A stretch of 64,000 nt of DNA from Bacteroidales bacterium (GCA_017553625.1 JAFZKP010000035.1:30488-94487); one strand, 5' to 3'; positions 1 to 8,024 are shown, numbered from the stretch's first letter. Program-made: numbers and translations. Notes: generated by a model not told the origin, from the letters alone.

Positions 1-474
1 TCCGAACATCTGCGCAACAACCTTCACTGCAGCGGCATCGCGTCCCATCTCGTTGATGTTAACACCAAGAAGCTCATCTTCAGCCGACAATTCTCTTATC
101 GCCTTCGGGAAACATTCAGTTTCGTCATTTCCTGAATTCGGTGTTCCTTCAATGATAAATGGAATAATTTTGTCGGTTCTTCCCGAGTCAATAAACGCCT
201 GCACTTCCTTGTTTACCCACTCCGATTTTGCTGAATGCAGCGAACAGATAACAATCAAATATTTAGAATTATCAAGTGCTTTCTGGATTTCATCAGCCAA
301 AACTCCGGCGGCAAGCTCCGACTTGTCCCTGAAAATCGGCCTTATTTCCTTCGGCAAGTCGCTTCTACCGTTCAAATTCGACGGCAGTTTATAATGTTCC
401 AGTTTTTCCTGAAGCCACTCCGCCCATTTCTGGTCATCGCGCTTGTAGCTGATGAATGCGTAGTATTGTTTCAT
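1..474 (-). CDS. TIR-domain protein, 3' end cut off by the window edge
   Basis: The reverse strand reads open from an ATG at 474 to base 1 without a stop (158 codons), so only the N-terminal part is seen. It has the layout of a TIR domain. An FISYK segment at residues 7-11 matches box 1. A hydrophobic strand YLIVICS (72-78) is followed by SEWVNKE (84-90), where Glu90 lies at the position of the NADase glutamate of catalytic TIR domains. A KIIPFII strand follows at 102-108. In Bacteroidota such N-terminal TIR domains often head longer multidomain proteins, but the partner domain is out of view. The gene has its own promoter (527-558) and is separated from the EF-G-like gene by a palindrome. 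Immune, signalling or other function is open. Confidence 0.85.
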   Translation of the reverse strand, partial: MKQYYAFISYKRDDQKWAEWLQEKLEHYKLPSNLNGRSDLPKEIRPIFRDKSELAAGVLADEIQKALDNSKYLIVICSLHSAKSEWVNKEVQAFIDSGRTDKIIPFIIEGTPNSGNDETECFPKAIRELSAEDELLGVNINEMGRDAAAVKVVAQMFG

Positions 475-526
475 GATTGGGGGCATAGTTTTTTCAATTA
501 TATGTTTACACTGCGATTTATACTTG

Positions 527-558
527 CAAAAATAATACTTATATTATTAAAAACCAAA
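527..558 (-). promoter_or_regulatory. Bacteroides-type promoter of the TIR gene
   Basis: On the minus strand a TATTTTTG -7 element (527-534) lies 20 bases from a TTTG -33 element (555-558), close to the ideal Bacteroidota sigma-ABfr spacing. It points at the ATG at 474. Confidence 0.6.
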
Positions 559-576
559 TAATTTTATGATAAAAAA

Positions 577-608
577 ATGTAGGGGCGAATAATTATTCGC
601 CCCTACAT
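577..608. repeat. Perfect 32-base palindrome, likely terminator or REP-like element
   Basis: Two 16-base arms are exact reverse complements with no loop (the half-site contains GTAGGGGCGAATAA). It lies between the end of the EF-G-like gene and the promoter of the TIR gene, both on the minus strand, so it could end the first transcript. It shares its TGTAG-R-G-R-CG outline with the palindromes at 5045-5099 and 58167-58195. Confidence 0.7.
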
Positions 609-670
609 TATGCAGACAAATTTATTGTCGTCTGGTTTTTTAAGACGGATTTTCATCCATCTCTACAGGA

Positions 671-2806
671 TTAATCCTCGTCCTTCTTCGATTCCTCGTA
701 AGCCTTCAACAGCTTGGTCTGGACATCGGCTGGAACCTGTGCATACTCGGCATATTCCATTGTGAATGAACCACGACCTGAGGTGAGTGAGCTCAATGAT
801 GTTGAATATCTGTCCATCTCTGCAAGTGGCACTCTTGCACGGATAATCTGGTAGTGTCTGTCTGAATCCATTCCCATGATGATGGCGCGACGACCCTGGA
901 GGTCTGTGTTCACAGCACCCATCATATCTTCTGGCATGCGGACTGTCAAATCGTAGATAGGCTCCATAATCTTAGGACCTGCTGCCTTGAATGCGATTGA
1001 GAAGGCCATACGACCAGCAATCTTGAAGGCCATTTCGTTTGAATCGACCGGGTGCATCTTACCATCGTACACGTAGACGATGATGTCGCGTGCGTAAGAA
1101 CCTGTCAACGGACCTTCTTCCAAACGTTCGTTGATACCTTTCAAGATAGCCGGCATGAAACGTGCGTCGATAGCGCCACCGACGATGCAGTTCTTGAAGA
1201 TGAGCTTGCCGCCCCATGGGAGGTCATACTCCTGAGTGTCACGGACCTGCAAGTCTGTCGGATCGGTGTAGCCTTCATAGTAAGGGGCCAAACGCATGTG
1301 AACCTCACCGAACTGACCTGAACCACCTGACTGTTTCTTGTGACGATAGTCGCCGTTAGCAGCCTTTGTGATGGTCTCTCTGTATGGAATCTTAGGTGAT
1401 GCGAACTCAACAGCAATCTTGTTGACGTTGTCGAGATACCATTTGATTGTGTTGAGGTGATATTCACCCTGGCACTGAAGGATATTCTGTTTCAACTCGC
1501 GTGACATACCTGTTATGATTGTAGGGTCTGTCTTGTGCATATCGTTGAGGATACCGCCGAGTTTCTCATCTTCCTGTGAGTTCACAGCCTTGATGGCGAT
1601 TGAGAAGATTGGTGTCGGGAACTTGATAGCCGGGAATGCAGCTTCTGCGACCTTGGCGTCCACGAGGCTGTCGCTCACGCGCACGTCTTTCAACTTGATT
1701 GTTGAGATAATATCGCCAGCGCAGGCTTTCTCCACTCTCTCGCGGTTCTTGCCGTTTGAAACGAGGATCTGTGAGATACGCTCTTTGTTGCCTGTACGTG
1801 GGTTGACGAGGTCCTGAGCCTCTGACACTGTGCCGCCGTAAATACGTGCCATGGCGACATCACCGACGTTCTGCTCATTGGAAATCTTGAAGAAGAACAT
1901 TGCTGTCGGCTCGTTAACATCGTTGTGGAACTCTGTGCCGTTTACAGCCACGACTGGAGCGACGTGTGCCGGTGAAGGGCAAGCGTTGACGATGAATTCA
2001 AGAAGACGTGTCACGCCGACGCCATTCTTTGCAGCACCGCAAATGACTGGGAACATCTCGCGTTTTGCGATACCCATGCGGATACCTTTTTCCATATCTT
2101 CCTCTGAGAGTGTGCCTTCGTCGAAGAATTTCTCCATGAGGGCGTCGTCACCTTCAGCAGCGTGCTCGATAAGCTCGTTGTGAAGCTCTTCTGCCTTGTC
2201 AGCAAGGTTGGCAGGGATGTCCTGAACCTCAGGAGCGCCGTTGCCGTTCTTGAAGACGAGCATCTTCTTCATAATGAGGTCGATGACAGCGTTGAAACCC
2301 TCGCCGGCGTTCACTGGGAACTGGATTGGAGTCACCTTATCACCGAAGTATTCCTTCAACTGATGAATCGTATCATCGAAGTTAGCGTTGTTGTGGTCGA
2401 GCTGGTTCATGAAGAACACCACCGGTTTGTTTGTGTTGGCGGCGTGTTTCCATGCGTTCTCTGTTGTTGCCTCAACACCTGACTGTGAGTTGACTGTGAA
2501 GACAGCTGTGTCGGCAGCGGTCAGACAAGCGACGATATCGCCAGAAAAATCGCTGAAGCCTGGAGTGTCCAAGATATTGATTTTCTTGTCATTAAAGATT
2601 GTGTAGCATAAGCTGGCGTTAACAGAAATACCACGTTCCATCTCAATCGGACGGTAGTCTGACACTGTGTTTTTGCTTGAAGTGTCGCCTTTTCTGTTGA
2701 TGAGCTTGCCTTCGAAAATCATATTTTCAGCAAGCGTTGTCTTTCCGGATTTAGCAGCTCCAATGAGAGCGATGTTCCGAATTTCGTCTGTCTGGAATAC
2801 CTTCAT
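671..2806 (-). CDS. EF-G-like translation factor (EF-G2 type)
   Basis: A 711-residue protein with the five-domain layout of elongation factor G. The G-domain motifs diverge: P-loop GAAKSGKTT (16-24), switch I ERGISV (57-62), G3 DTPGF (80-84) and G4 NQLD (134-137). Canonical EF-G has DTPGH; here Phe84 replaces the histidine that activates the water for GTP hydrolysis, and the G4 motif has Gln for Lys. The protein is therefore the EF-G2-like paralogue rather than the housekeeping factor. A Bacteroides EF-G paralogue without GTPase activity has been reported to support translation and gut colonisation; this gene looks like the same type. It is probably transcribed alone, with a promoter at 2853-2881 and a palindrome after its stop. 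Confidence 0.9.
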   Translation of the reverse strand: MKVFQTDEIRNIALIGAAKSGKTTLAENMIFEGKLINRKGDTSSKNTVSDYRPIEMERGISVNASLCYTIFNDKKINILDTPGFSDFSGDIVACLTAADTAVFTVNSQSGVEATTENAWKHAANTNKPVVFFMNQLDHNNANFDDTIHQLKEYFGDKVTPIQFPVNAGEGFNAVIDLIMKKMLVFKNGNGAPEVQDIPANLADKAEELHNELIEHAAEGDDALMEKFFDEGTLSEEDMEKGIRMGIAKREMFPVICGAAKNGVGVTRLLEFIVNACPSPAHVAPVVAVNGTEFHNDVNEPTAMFFFKISNEQNVGDVAMARIYGGTVSEAQDLVNPRTGNKERISQILVSNGKNRERVEKACAGDIISTIKLKDVRVSDSLVDAKVAEAAFPAIKFPTPIFSIAIKAVNSQEDEKLGGILNDMHKTDPTIITGMSRELKQNILQCQGEYHLNTIKWYLDNVNKIAVEFASPKIPYRETITKAANGDYRHKKQSGGSGQFGEVHMRLAPYYEGYTDPTDLQVRDTQEYDLPWGGKLIFKNCIVGGAIDARFMPAILKGINERLEEGPLTGSYARDIIVYVYDGKMHPVDSNEMAFKIAGRMAFSIAFKAAGPKIMEPIYDLTVRMPEDMMGAVNTDLQGRRAIIMGMDSDRHYQIIRARVPLAEMDRYSTSLSSLTSGRGSFTMEYAEYAQVPADVQTKLLKAYEESKKDED

Positions 2807-2852
2807 TTTGTTTAAATTCTATATTTATTAATACTTTTTTTCAATGTGGGTG

Positions 2853-2881
2853 CAAAAGTACAAAAAATAATCGAAACACAA
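2853..2881 (-). promoter_or_regulatory. Promoter of the EF-G-like gene
   Basis: Minus-strand TACTTTTG (2853-2860) with a TTG (2879-2881) 18 bases upstream, reading toward the start codon at 2806. It matches the TAnnTTTG consensus of Bacteroidota housekeeping promoters. Confidence 0.55.
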
Positions 2882-2906
2882 TCAATTAATATAAAATAAA
2901 TTTATA

Positions 2907-3076
2907 TGAGATTCCTCACCCCCTTTCGGGTGTTCGGAATGACAAGGCATTATTAATGAAAAATATGGCGCGGCATAACGGAACCTACTAATTAGTATAA
3001 ACCATCAAGCCGCGCCAAAATGTCCAATAATTATCTTGTCATTCCGAACGGAGCGTTAGCGGAGTGAGGAATCTCA
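2907..3076. repeat. Nested inverted repeat, MITE/REP-like
   Basis: Outer arms are TGAGATTCCTCAC (2907-2919) and its exact complement (3064-3076), with the homology continuing inward as TTCGGAATGACAAG (about 2933-2946) against CTTGTCATTCCGAA (3035-3048). Inside, TGGCGCGGC (2966-2974) pairs with GCCGCGCCA (3009-3017). It ends one base before the stop codon of the kinase gene (3078-3080). A shorter relative lies at 4066-4134, so this is a dispersed element; no ORF is present inside. Confidence 0.75.
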
Positions 3077-3077
3077 A

Positions 3078-4046
3078 CTAAAGACTAAACTCTTTGTGAA
3101 TCGTCTTCCACTGCTCTTCTTTGAGCTTCGCGCCGAGGTTTTGAATCACGTTTCCTGCGAGGCAGGTGCCGAGTTCGCCGCTCTTCTTCAAATCGTATCC
3201 GCTAATCAATCCGGCGAGGAACCCTGCGGCGTACATGTCGCCGGCGCCTGTAGTGTCGATGACGTTCACCTTGCTGCATCCGACCTGCACCTTTTCGTCG
3301 CCTCTCTTGATGAGCGAGCCCTTGCTTCCGACCTTCACCACCGCGATTTCGCAGTTCTTTGCAATAAATTCCAAAGCGTCCTCTGGAGTGCTGTGTGTCA
3401 ACGCCTTAGCCTCTTCCTCGTTGGCAAAAACGATGTCGATTTGCGGCAACAACTCCACCAAAAAGTCACGGTTGTCTTCCACAACGTTGTATGATGCGAG
3501 GTCGAGAACAACCTTACAGCCTGCCAGTTTTGCCAACTCTATAGCCTTCTTGAACAAGGGACGGTTAGCGATGAGATAGCCCTCGACATAGCAATAATCC
3601 CAGCCCTTGAAAATGTCTGAAGTGAGAAGGCTTTCGTTGAGCAAAACCGCCGCTCCGAGGTGAGTTGCAAATGTTCTTTCCCCATCTGGTGAGATGATGG
3701 CCTGTGCTATTCCAGACGGCACGTCACCATGGAACATTATTGGCTGCACTCCCACCGATTTCATAGCATCGTCGAAAAACTTTCCGACCTTGTCATTGCC
3801 AGTAAAACCAATGAATCCGGTTTTCACGCCGCATTTTGCAAGCCCGTGGATGGTGTTTGCCGCAGAGCCGCCTGGAGCCATCGAATTGTCGAATTTCTCA
3901 AGAGCTTTCGCCACTTTTTCTGAAGTCTTGTCGTCAACGAGCTGCATTGAGCCTTTCGGCAGTCCCAACTCATTGAGGATGTTGTCGTTATCAATTCTAG
4001 TTAAGATGTCAACTAATGCATTACCTATGCCTAATACTTTTTTCAT
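3078..4046 (-). CDS. PfkB-family kinase, probable adenosine kinase
   Basis: A 322-residue ribokinase/PfkB-fold sugar kinase. It starts with the glycine-rich GIGNALVDI, has the first PfkB signature region GGSAANTIHGLAKCG (about 59-73), and the C-terminal signature DTTGAGDMYAAGF (about 265-277) containing the GAGD anion hole and catalytic Asp. The N-terminal layout and length are close to the adenosine-kinase-like subgroup common in Bacteroidota, which would phosphorylate adenosine to AMP in purine salvage. Another small carbohydrate or nucleoside is possible, because PfkB members cannot be assigned safely from motifs alone. It stands by itself between two copies of the GTCATTCCGA repeat family. 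Confidence 0.85.
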   Translation of the reverse strand: MKKVLGIGNALVDILTRIDNDNILNELGLPKGSMQLVDDKTSEKVAKALEKFDNSMAPGGSAANTIHGLAKCGVKTGFIGFTGNDKVGKFFDDAMKSVGVQPIMFHGDVPSGIAQAIISPDGERTFATHLGAAVLLNESLLTSDIFKGWDYCYVEGYLIANRPLFKKAIELAKLAGCKVVLDLASYNVVEDNRDFLVELLPQIDIVFANEEEAKALTHSTPEDALEFIAKNCEIAVVKVGSKGSLIKRGDEKVQVGCSKVNVIDTTGAGDMYAAGFLAGLISGYDLKKSGELGTCLAGNVIQNLGAKLKEEQWKTIHKEFSL

Positions 4047-4065
4047 AGTTAGTTCTAATTATTAT

Positions 4066-4134
4066 GAGATTCATCACTTCGTTCGGAATGACAATCCGTT
4101 GTCATTCCGAGCCACGAAGTGGCGAGGAACCTCA
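4066..4134. repeat. Short inverted repeat of the GTCATTCCGA family
   Basis: GAGATTCATCAC...TTCGGAATGACAA (4066-4094), a 4-base loop, then TTGTCATTCCGA...GAGGAACCTC (4099-4134). Together they form a long imperfect hairpin just upstream of the kinase start codon. It is related to the arms of 2907-3076. Confidence 0.7.
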
Positions 4135-4168
4135 TTGTCATAAACCGTGTCATTAAAAGTGTTATTAC

Positions 4169-4204
4169 AAAAAAAGAATGAAAACCTCGTGGATTCCATT
4201 CTTT
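4169..4204 (-). terminator. Rho-independent terminator after tRNA-Asn
   Basis: AAAGAATG (4173-4180) pairs with CATTCTTT (4197-4204). On the minus strand the stem is followed by a T run (complement of 4169-4175). It lies about 50 bases past the 3' end of the tRNA. Confidence 0.55.
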
Positions 4205-4252
4205 CAATTAATAACATGAAACATAAAAAATTACACTTTGTAATCTCTCTTG

Positions 4253-4326
4253 CGCCCCCTTCAGGACTTGAACCTGAGACCCCCTGATTAACAGTCAGAT
4301 GCTCTAACCAACTGAGCTAAGGAGGC
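4253..4326 (-). tRNA. tRNA-Asn (anticodon GTT)
   Basis: The 74-base minus-strand sequence folds as a cloverleaf. The acceptor GCCTCCT pairs with AGGGGGC with one G-U pair. The D arm is GCTC-AGTTGGTTA-GAGC, the anticodon stem-loop carries GTT flanked by TCTGACT and AATCAGG, and the T arm contains GGTTCAAGTCC. The discriminator base is G, as usual for Asn. CCA is not encoded in full. Confidence 0.95.
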
Positions 4327-4354
4327 TAACAACGGTTTTCTCCGTTTGCGAGTG

Positions 4355-4362
4355 CAAAAGTA
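4355..4362 (-). promoter_or_regulatory. -7 element of the tRNA-Asn promoter
   Basis: Minus-strand TACTTTTG, about 30 bases upstream of the mature tRNA 5' end. A TTTG (4385-4388) lies 22 bases further upstream. Confidence 0.5.
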
Positions 4363-4394
4363 CGACGTTTTTCAATACGCACAACAAAAATTTG

Positions 4395-4435
4395 AAGATA
4401 TTTTTTGAAAAAATTATATCTTGTTGATAATCAAC
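4395..4435 (-). terminator. Possible terminator region of the polysaccharide operon
   Basis: Just past the stop of the last operon gene (4442) are two small hairpins: GTTGAT/ATCAAC (4423-4435) and an A/T-rich AAGATA/TATCTT stem (4395-4422) with runs of T and A. Their position suggests an operon terminator; pairing is weak. Confidence 0.35.
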
Positions 4436-4441
4436 ACTTAT

Positions 4442-5035
4442 TTAGCCAAAAATTGTTTTCCAAAGCATAGAAACATCAAGCCAAACCGACCAGTTTTCAT
4501 AATATTCAAGGTTGATTTTTACTTTGTCAGGCCAAATAACGTCGTCATTATACTTATTCGGGTCGTCTTGTTGCGCCAAAATCACATCTTCGTGACGATA
4601 TTTTATCGAGGCAGGACCCGTCAACCCGGGACGCATTTCCAGAATCTTCCTGTCGTCGCCTTCGAGCTTGTCGGCATAGCCTGGCACATCGGGACGCGGA
4701 CCAACAAAACTCATGTCACCTATTAATATATTTATCAGCTCCAAAAACGTGTCGACCTTGCTCTCGCGCAGCCATCGCCCAAACGGCAAAACCCTCGGAT
4801 CATCAGAAGGTGTCACCGAACCCTCAACCTCAGAATTATCCGCCATGGTACGCATCTTGAAAATCCTGAACGGCTTGCCGCCTTTGCCAATCCTCACCTG
4901 CCTGTACACGAATTTCCCTTTGGGCATTTTTATCTTATGAAGGATAAAAATCACCAGCAGCACCGGTGACAACACCACCAGCAAAATCAATGAAAAAATT
5001 CTATCAAAAATATATTTTATTACCATTATCGTCAA
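4442..5035 (-). CDS. Small phosphoglycosyl transferase with altered catalytic dyad
   Basis: A 197-residue monotopic phosphoglycosyl transferase of the PglC/bacterial sugar transferase family, which moves a sugar-1-phosphate onto undecaprenyl phosphate. An N-terminal hydrophobic re-entrant segment (about 13-33) precedes the conserved VYRQVRIGKGGKPFRIFKMRTM stretch (43-64), the GDMSFVGPRPD loop (about 105-115) and a RPGLTGPAS segment. The family's Asp-Glu catalytic dyad (DELPQ or DELPE) reads DTFLE here: Asp95 is present but Thr96 replaces the catalytic Glu. The enzyme may be inactive, altered, or act with the intact larger enzyme at 6656-8020. It is the last gene of the operon, separated from the previous gene by 72 bases that hold a palindrome. 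Confidence 0.9.
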   Translation of the reverse strand: MTIMVIKYIFDRIFSLILLVVLSPVLLVIFILHKIKMPKGKFVYRQVRIGKGGKPFRIFKMRTMADNSEVEGSVTPSDDPRVLPFGRWLRESKVDTFLELINILIGDMSFVGPRPDVPGYADKLEGDDRKILEMRPGLTGPASIKYRHEDVILAQQDDPNKYNDDVIWPDKVKINLEYYENWSVWLDVSMLWKTIFG

Positions 5036-5044
5036 TTACACCAC

Positions 5045-5099
5045 TGTACAGACGCGATTCATCGCGTCTCATCAAGATGCGATGAATCGCATCTCTACA
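5045..5099. repeat. REP-like double palindrome
   Basis: Two palindromes in tandem: AGACGCGAT-TC-ATCGCGTCT (5050-5069) and AGATGCGAT-GA-ATCGCATCT (about 5075-5094). As a pair they are near-complementary to each other (25-base arms starting TGTA). The element fills most of the gap between the last two operon genes. A near copy of its first half is inside the macroglobulin gene at 30906-30931. Confidence 0.7.
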
Positions 5100-5107
5100 A
5101 GCATCTA

Positions 5108-5917
5108 TTAATGTGCATATTGCATTTTATGCATTCTCAACACCGCCTTCACATTTATATTCCATATCAATTTCCTGAACGGTAACAATAACCTCACCAC
5201 GATTCCAAACCACCATTTATATCTTATTTTTAACTTGCAATACGCTTTTCTGAATTTGAAATTTTTCTCCAGAAACGATTGAATATCAGAATGTTCCGTA
5301 ATGCTTCGTGCACCATCCGCAACGTATCTGAATCGCTTTTCTTCAAGATAATATTCATTCATCTTGTAAAAAAAACCGTAATACGGATAGGTCGCGTCAT
5401 GCTTGTATTTTGGCAGAAAACCTATCAAACCATACTCGCAAGAATCTTCCCAGACATGAACCGCGCAAAATCCAACCAATTCCTGCGTTTCCTTGTCAAA
5501 AGCGCCCCAAAAATCGTAATTGTTTCTGCCACAATGGTCAAGATATTCATTGAAAACTTTCTCGTTCATGTCGCGGTCCGAAACACGATAGTCTTCAAAC
5601 GTGGCTTTGACAATCGAAAATGCTTTTTGTCTAACTAATTCTTTATCAACGAGTTTAAAATCAAAACTTCTGAAAGCGTGACGCAATTTCTTCCTCTCAT
5701 TCTGCGACTGCTCTTCCATCCCGCCAAAAGAATCCTTTATAAGATACCAGAAATCAGTCTGTTCCTTGCAGTCAAAATCAAATGTATTTCGGACAAACCA
5801 GCCACCTTTTCTTAACAACGCTTCACACTGAGAATCAGAGAGTTGTGGCTCTTTATCAGGAGCCGAAGCAAACCTCCAGGCGTGACGGTATATCTCAAAA
5901 TCCTTTTCAGAAAACAT
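5108..5917 (-). CDS. GNAT-like protein of the polysaccharide operon
   Basis: A 269-residue protein that I cannot assign to a characterised enzyme. The middle part (about 130-210) has the feel of a GNAT acyltransferase: DFWGAFDKETQELVGFCAVHV resembles the strand 2-4 region, and a Y-rich stretch follows. The C-terminal 50 residues are basic and hydrophobic (KIRYKWWFGIVVRLLLPFRKL), suggesting membrane contact. It overlaps the upstream glycosyltransferase by 11 bases, so it is translated as part of the operon. A role in N-acylation of an amino sugar is an inference from context. The FemAB-like or plain hypothetical reading is also possible. Confidence 0.6.
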   Translation of the reverse strand: MFSEKDFEIYRHAWRFASAPDKEPQLSDSQCEALLRKGGWFVRNTFDFDCKEQTDFWYLIKDSFGGMEEQSQNERKKLRHAFRSFDFKLVDKELVRQKAFSIVKATFEDYRVSDRDMNEKVFNEYLDHCGRNNYDFWGAFDKETQELVGFCAVHVWEDSCEYGLIGFLPKYKHDATYPYYGFFYKMNEYYLEEKRFRYVADGARSITEHSDIQSFLEKNFKFRKAYCKLKIRYKWWFGIVVRLLLPFRKLIWNINVKAVLRMHKMQYAH

Positions 5918-6659
5918 GTTTTTTCACTGCATTAAATGAGTAACAAATAAAATTTATCACCGATTTTGGCCATGACAACTTCTCGATTTTTCGATAAACT
6001 CGCCAAACGTCGCACGCCGCCTTTATTTTATTGCTCGAAGCTGAACCTGGCGTTATTCTGTATTTGTGAAGCGGACCAGGCACAGGATAAGCGGCGAAAC
6101 CTCTACGCATTATGCTGAGCCACAACGACATATCCTCACTCGTCTTGATAATTGGAGTGGCAAAATGACCTGTTTTCTCGCGGTCAATGACCACCGTCCC
6201 GCAGCATATTATGGTGTTTCTGAGATATTTTTTATAACTCATCACCCCAGCGTCTTTGACTATCCTATTCTTTGAATTTCCCTGACAATCAATCACTTCA
6301 TAGCTTGAATAGGTGAAAGCCAAGTTATTTTCAAGCATAAAATTCACTTGTTTCTCGAGCTTTTCAGGATACCACACATCGTCGCTATCCAGAAACGCCA
6401 CAAAACGCCCCTTTGCGCGTGAAATCGACATGTTTCGCGTCCTCGCAATCCCTTGGTGCTCATCAGGCACCATCACGTTGATTCTTTCATCGTTTTTGCT
6501 GTATTTACTGATGATTTCAACGCTTTTATCTGTAGAGCCGTCATCTGTGATGAGCAGCTCCCAGTTGTCGTAAGTCTGCGACAAAACGGACTCGATGCTT
6601 TGCGCGATATAACGCTCGGCATTATAGCAAGGCATTATTATGGAAACCAATGGCTTCAT
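5907..6659 (-). CDS. Family 2 glycosyltransferase
   Basis: A 250-residue GT-A fold inverting glycosyltransferase (GT2). The N-terminus VSIIMPCYNAERYIAQSIES is the classic nucleotide-binding start, and the DDGSTD (about 39-44) and FLDSDDVW (about 89-96) motifs supply the metal- and nucleotide-binding aspartates. The C-terminus lacks transmembrane segments, so it should act at the inner face of the membrane on a lipid-linked intermediate. It overlaps the upstream phosphoglycosyl transferase gene by 4 bases and the downstream GNAT-like gene by 11. Donor and acceptor sugars cannot be read from sequence. Confidence 0.9.
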   Translation of the reverse strand: MKPLVSIIMPCYNAERYIAQSIESVLSQTYDNWELLITDDGSTDKSVEIISKYSKNDERINVMVPDEHQGIARTRNMSISRAKGRFVAFLDSDDVWYPEKLEKQVNFMLENNLAFTYSSYEVIDCQGNSKNRIVKDAGVMSYKKYLRNTIICCGTVVIDREKTGHFATPIIKTSEDMSLWLSIMRRGFAAYPVPGPLHKYRITPGSASSNKIKAACDVWRVYRKIEKLSWPKSVINFICYSFNAVKKHVF

Positions 6660-8020
6660 CTCTTGTTCGACGCTGTAATTTGACCTTCCTCCAAGCCTTC
6701 GGTGCTTTCTTTTATGAAAATGACCTTCAAAGTCAGCAGAAGCAGCTTCAAATCCATCAAAAGCGAGCAGTTTTCGACATAAATCATATCGAGTTTCAGC
6801 TTGTCGTATGACGTTGTGTTGTATTTTCCGTAAATCTGGGCATAACCCGTGAGACCAGCTTTCACCTTGAGGCGGAACGCAAACTCCGGCACCTCTTTGG
6901 TGTATTCGTCAGCAATCTCTGGGCGTTCCGGACGCGGTCCTACAAAACTCATGTCACCTGCCAAAATATTGAAAAACTGCGGCAGCTCGTCAAGTCGGCA
7001 GGCTCTGATAAATTTCCCGACAGGTGTGATTCTGCTGTCGTTGTCGGCAGCGAGTCGCGCCACGCCATCTTTCTCCGCATTCGGAATCATACTCCTGAAT
7101 TTCAATATCTTAAAGGTCTTTCCGTCTTTGGTATAACGCGTCTGGCGATAGAAAACCGGACCTCGGTCATAAAGGAAAATCGCCAGCGAGAGCAAAATCA
7201 TCAACGGGGAAAGGATTATCAAACCAAGCAACGAGAAGAAAACGTCGGAGCATCTTTTTATCATGCGCTGCGACAACGTAAACGTGGTGTTTCTTGAAAA
7301 CAAGAGCGGAGTGTCGAAAACATCAAGTTTTTCAGCGCCTCGCACAATTATATCCGATATTTTAGGCGTGATGTAAACCTTTTTCCCTTTCGCAAAACAA
7401 ATCTTCAAAATGCGGTTTCGCGTCTCTGTCGGCGCGTCATTTATAATTACAGCATCGTAGCCATCAACAGCAGCACTGATTTTCTCAATGTCATCATCGT
7501 AATCCATCTCGCCCGTAATTACATATTTATCGTTTCTCGTATTGAATTTAGCAACAAGGCTGTTGTCATGATTTCCACGGATATGCAACATTTTGTATGG
7601 AGGGAAAATCTTGAAATACAATGAGATAAAGATTATCGCAAGCACAAAGACGAAAGCAAATTGTATGACAAAGACCTTTGCCATCGTAATGATAATCGAC
7701 ATGATAAGATGACGGTAACCTACCATAAGAACCGTTATTATCACCTGGATTCCATCGGCAAAAAGTATGCCTATTGCCTGAGACAGAATGATATGCGATT
7801 TCTTGCTGACTCCGATTTTATAGCCTCCGAAAATGCCTACAAAAAGCATCACTATCACCCAATACACCATGATAGTCAGGTAGTTACCTTTCATCAAGAA
7901 TTCCTTTTCCAAAAGGACATTCAGTTCCTTATACCAGAACCAGCTGAAAACCGCCACGACTGTCAGCGTAATCAGTATGTTATAAAAACTCCGATACCAG
8001 ATTTTGCTTGTATTTCCCAT
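6656..8020 (-). CDS. Polyprenyl-phosphate glycosylphosphotransferase (WbaP/WcaJ type)
   Basis: A 454-residue initiating enzyme of surface-polysaccharide assembly. Four N-terminal membrane helices (within about 1-135) and a soluble nucleotide-binding-like domain (about 145-235) precede the catalytic C-terminal half. That half starts at a re-entrant hydrophobic segment (CSDVFFSLLGLIILSPLMIL) and carries FRSMIPNAEKDG, the intact DELPQ dyad, the GDMSFVGPRPERPE loop and VKAGLTGYAQ. It should transfer a hexose-1-phosphate to undecaprenyl phosphate. It is the canonical partner of the smaller, dyad-altered enzyme at 4442-5035. It overlaps the downstream GT2 gene by 4 bases and follows the upstream GT2 gene after 4. 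Confidence 0.93.
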   Translation of the reverse strand: MGNTSKIWYRSFYNILITLTVVAVFSWFWYKELNVLLEKEFLMKGNYLTIMVYWVIVMLFVGIFGGYKIGVSKKSHIILSQAIGILFADGIQVIITVLMVGYRHLIMSIIITMAKVFVIQFAFVFVLAIIFISLYFKIFPPYKMLHIRGNHDNSLVAKFNTRNDKYVITGEMDYDDDIEKISAAVDGYDAVIINDAPTETRNRILKICFAKGKKVYITPKISDIIVRGAEKLDVFDTPLLFSRNTTFTLSQRMIKRCSDVFFSLLGLIILSPLMILLSLAIFLYDRGPVFYRQTRYTKDGKTFKILKFRSMIPNAEKDGVARLAADNDSRITPVGKFIRACRLDELPQFFNILAGDMSFVGPRPERPEIADEYTKEVPEFAFRLKVKAGLTGYAQIYGKYNTTSYDKLKLDMIYVENCSLLMDLKLLLLTLKVIFIKESTEGLEEGQITASNKR

Positions 8021-8024
8021 AGTT

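Noticed and set aside
53-561. Plus-strand reading frames over the left edge (for example 53-394 and 235-561)
   Set aside because: They lie opposite the open TIR frame on the minus strand, have no family match and no promoter, and run across the promoter region of that gene.
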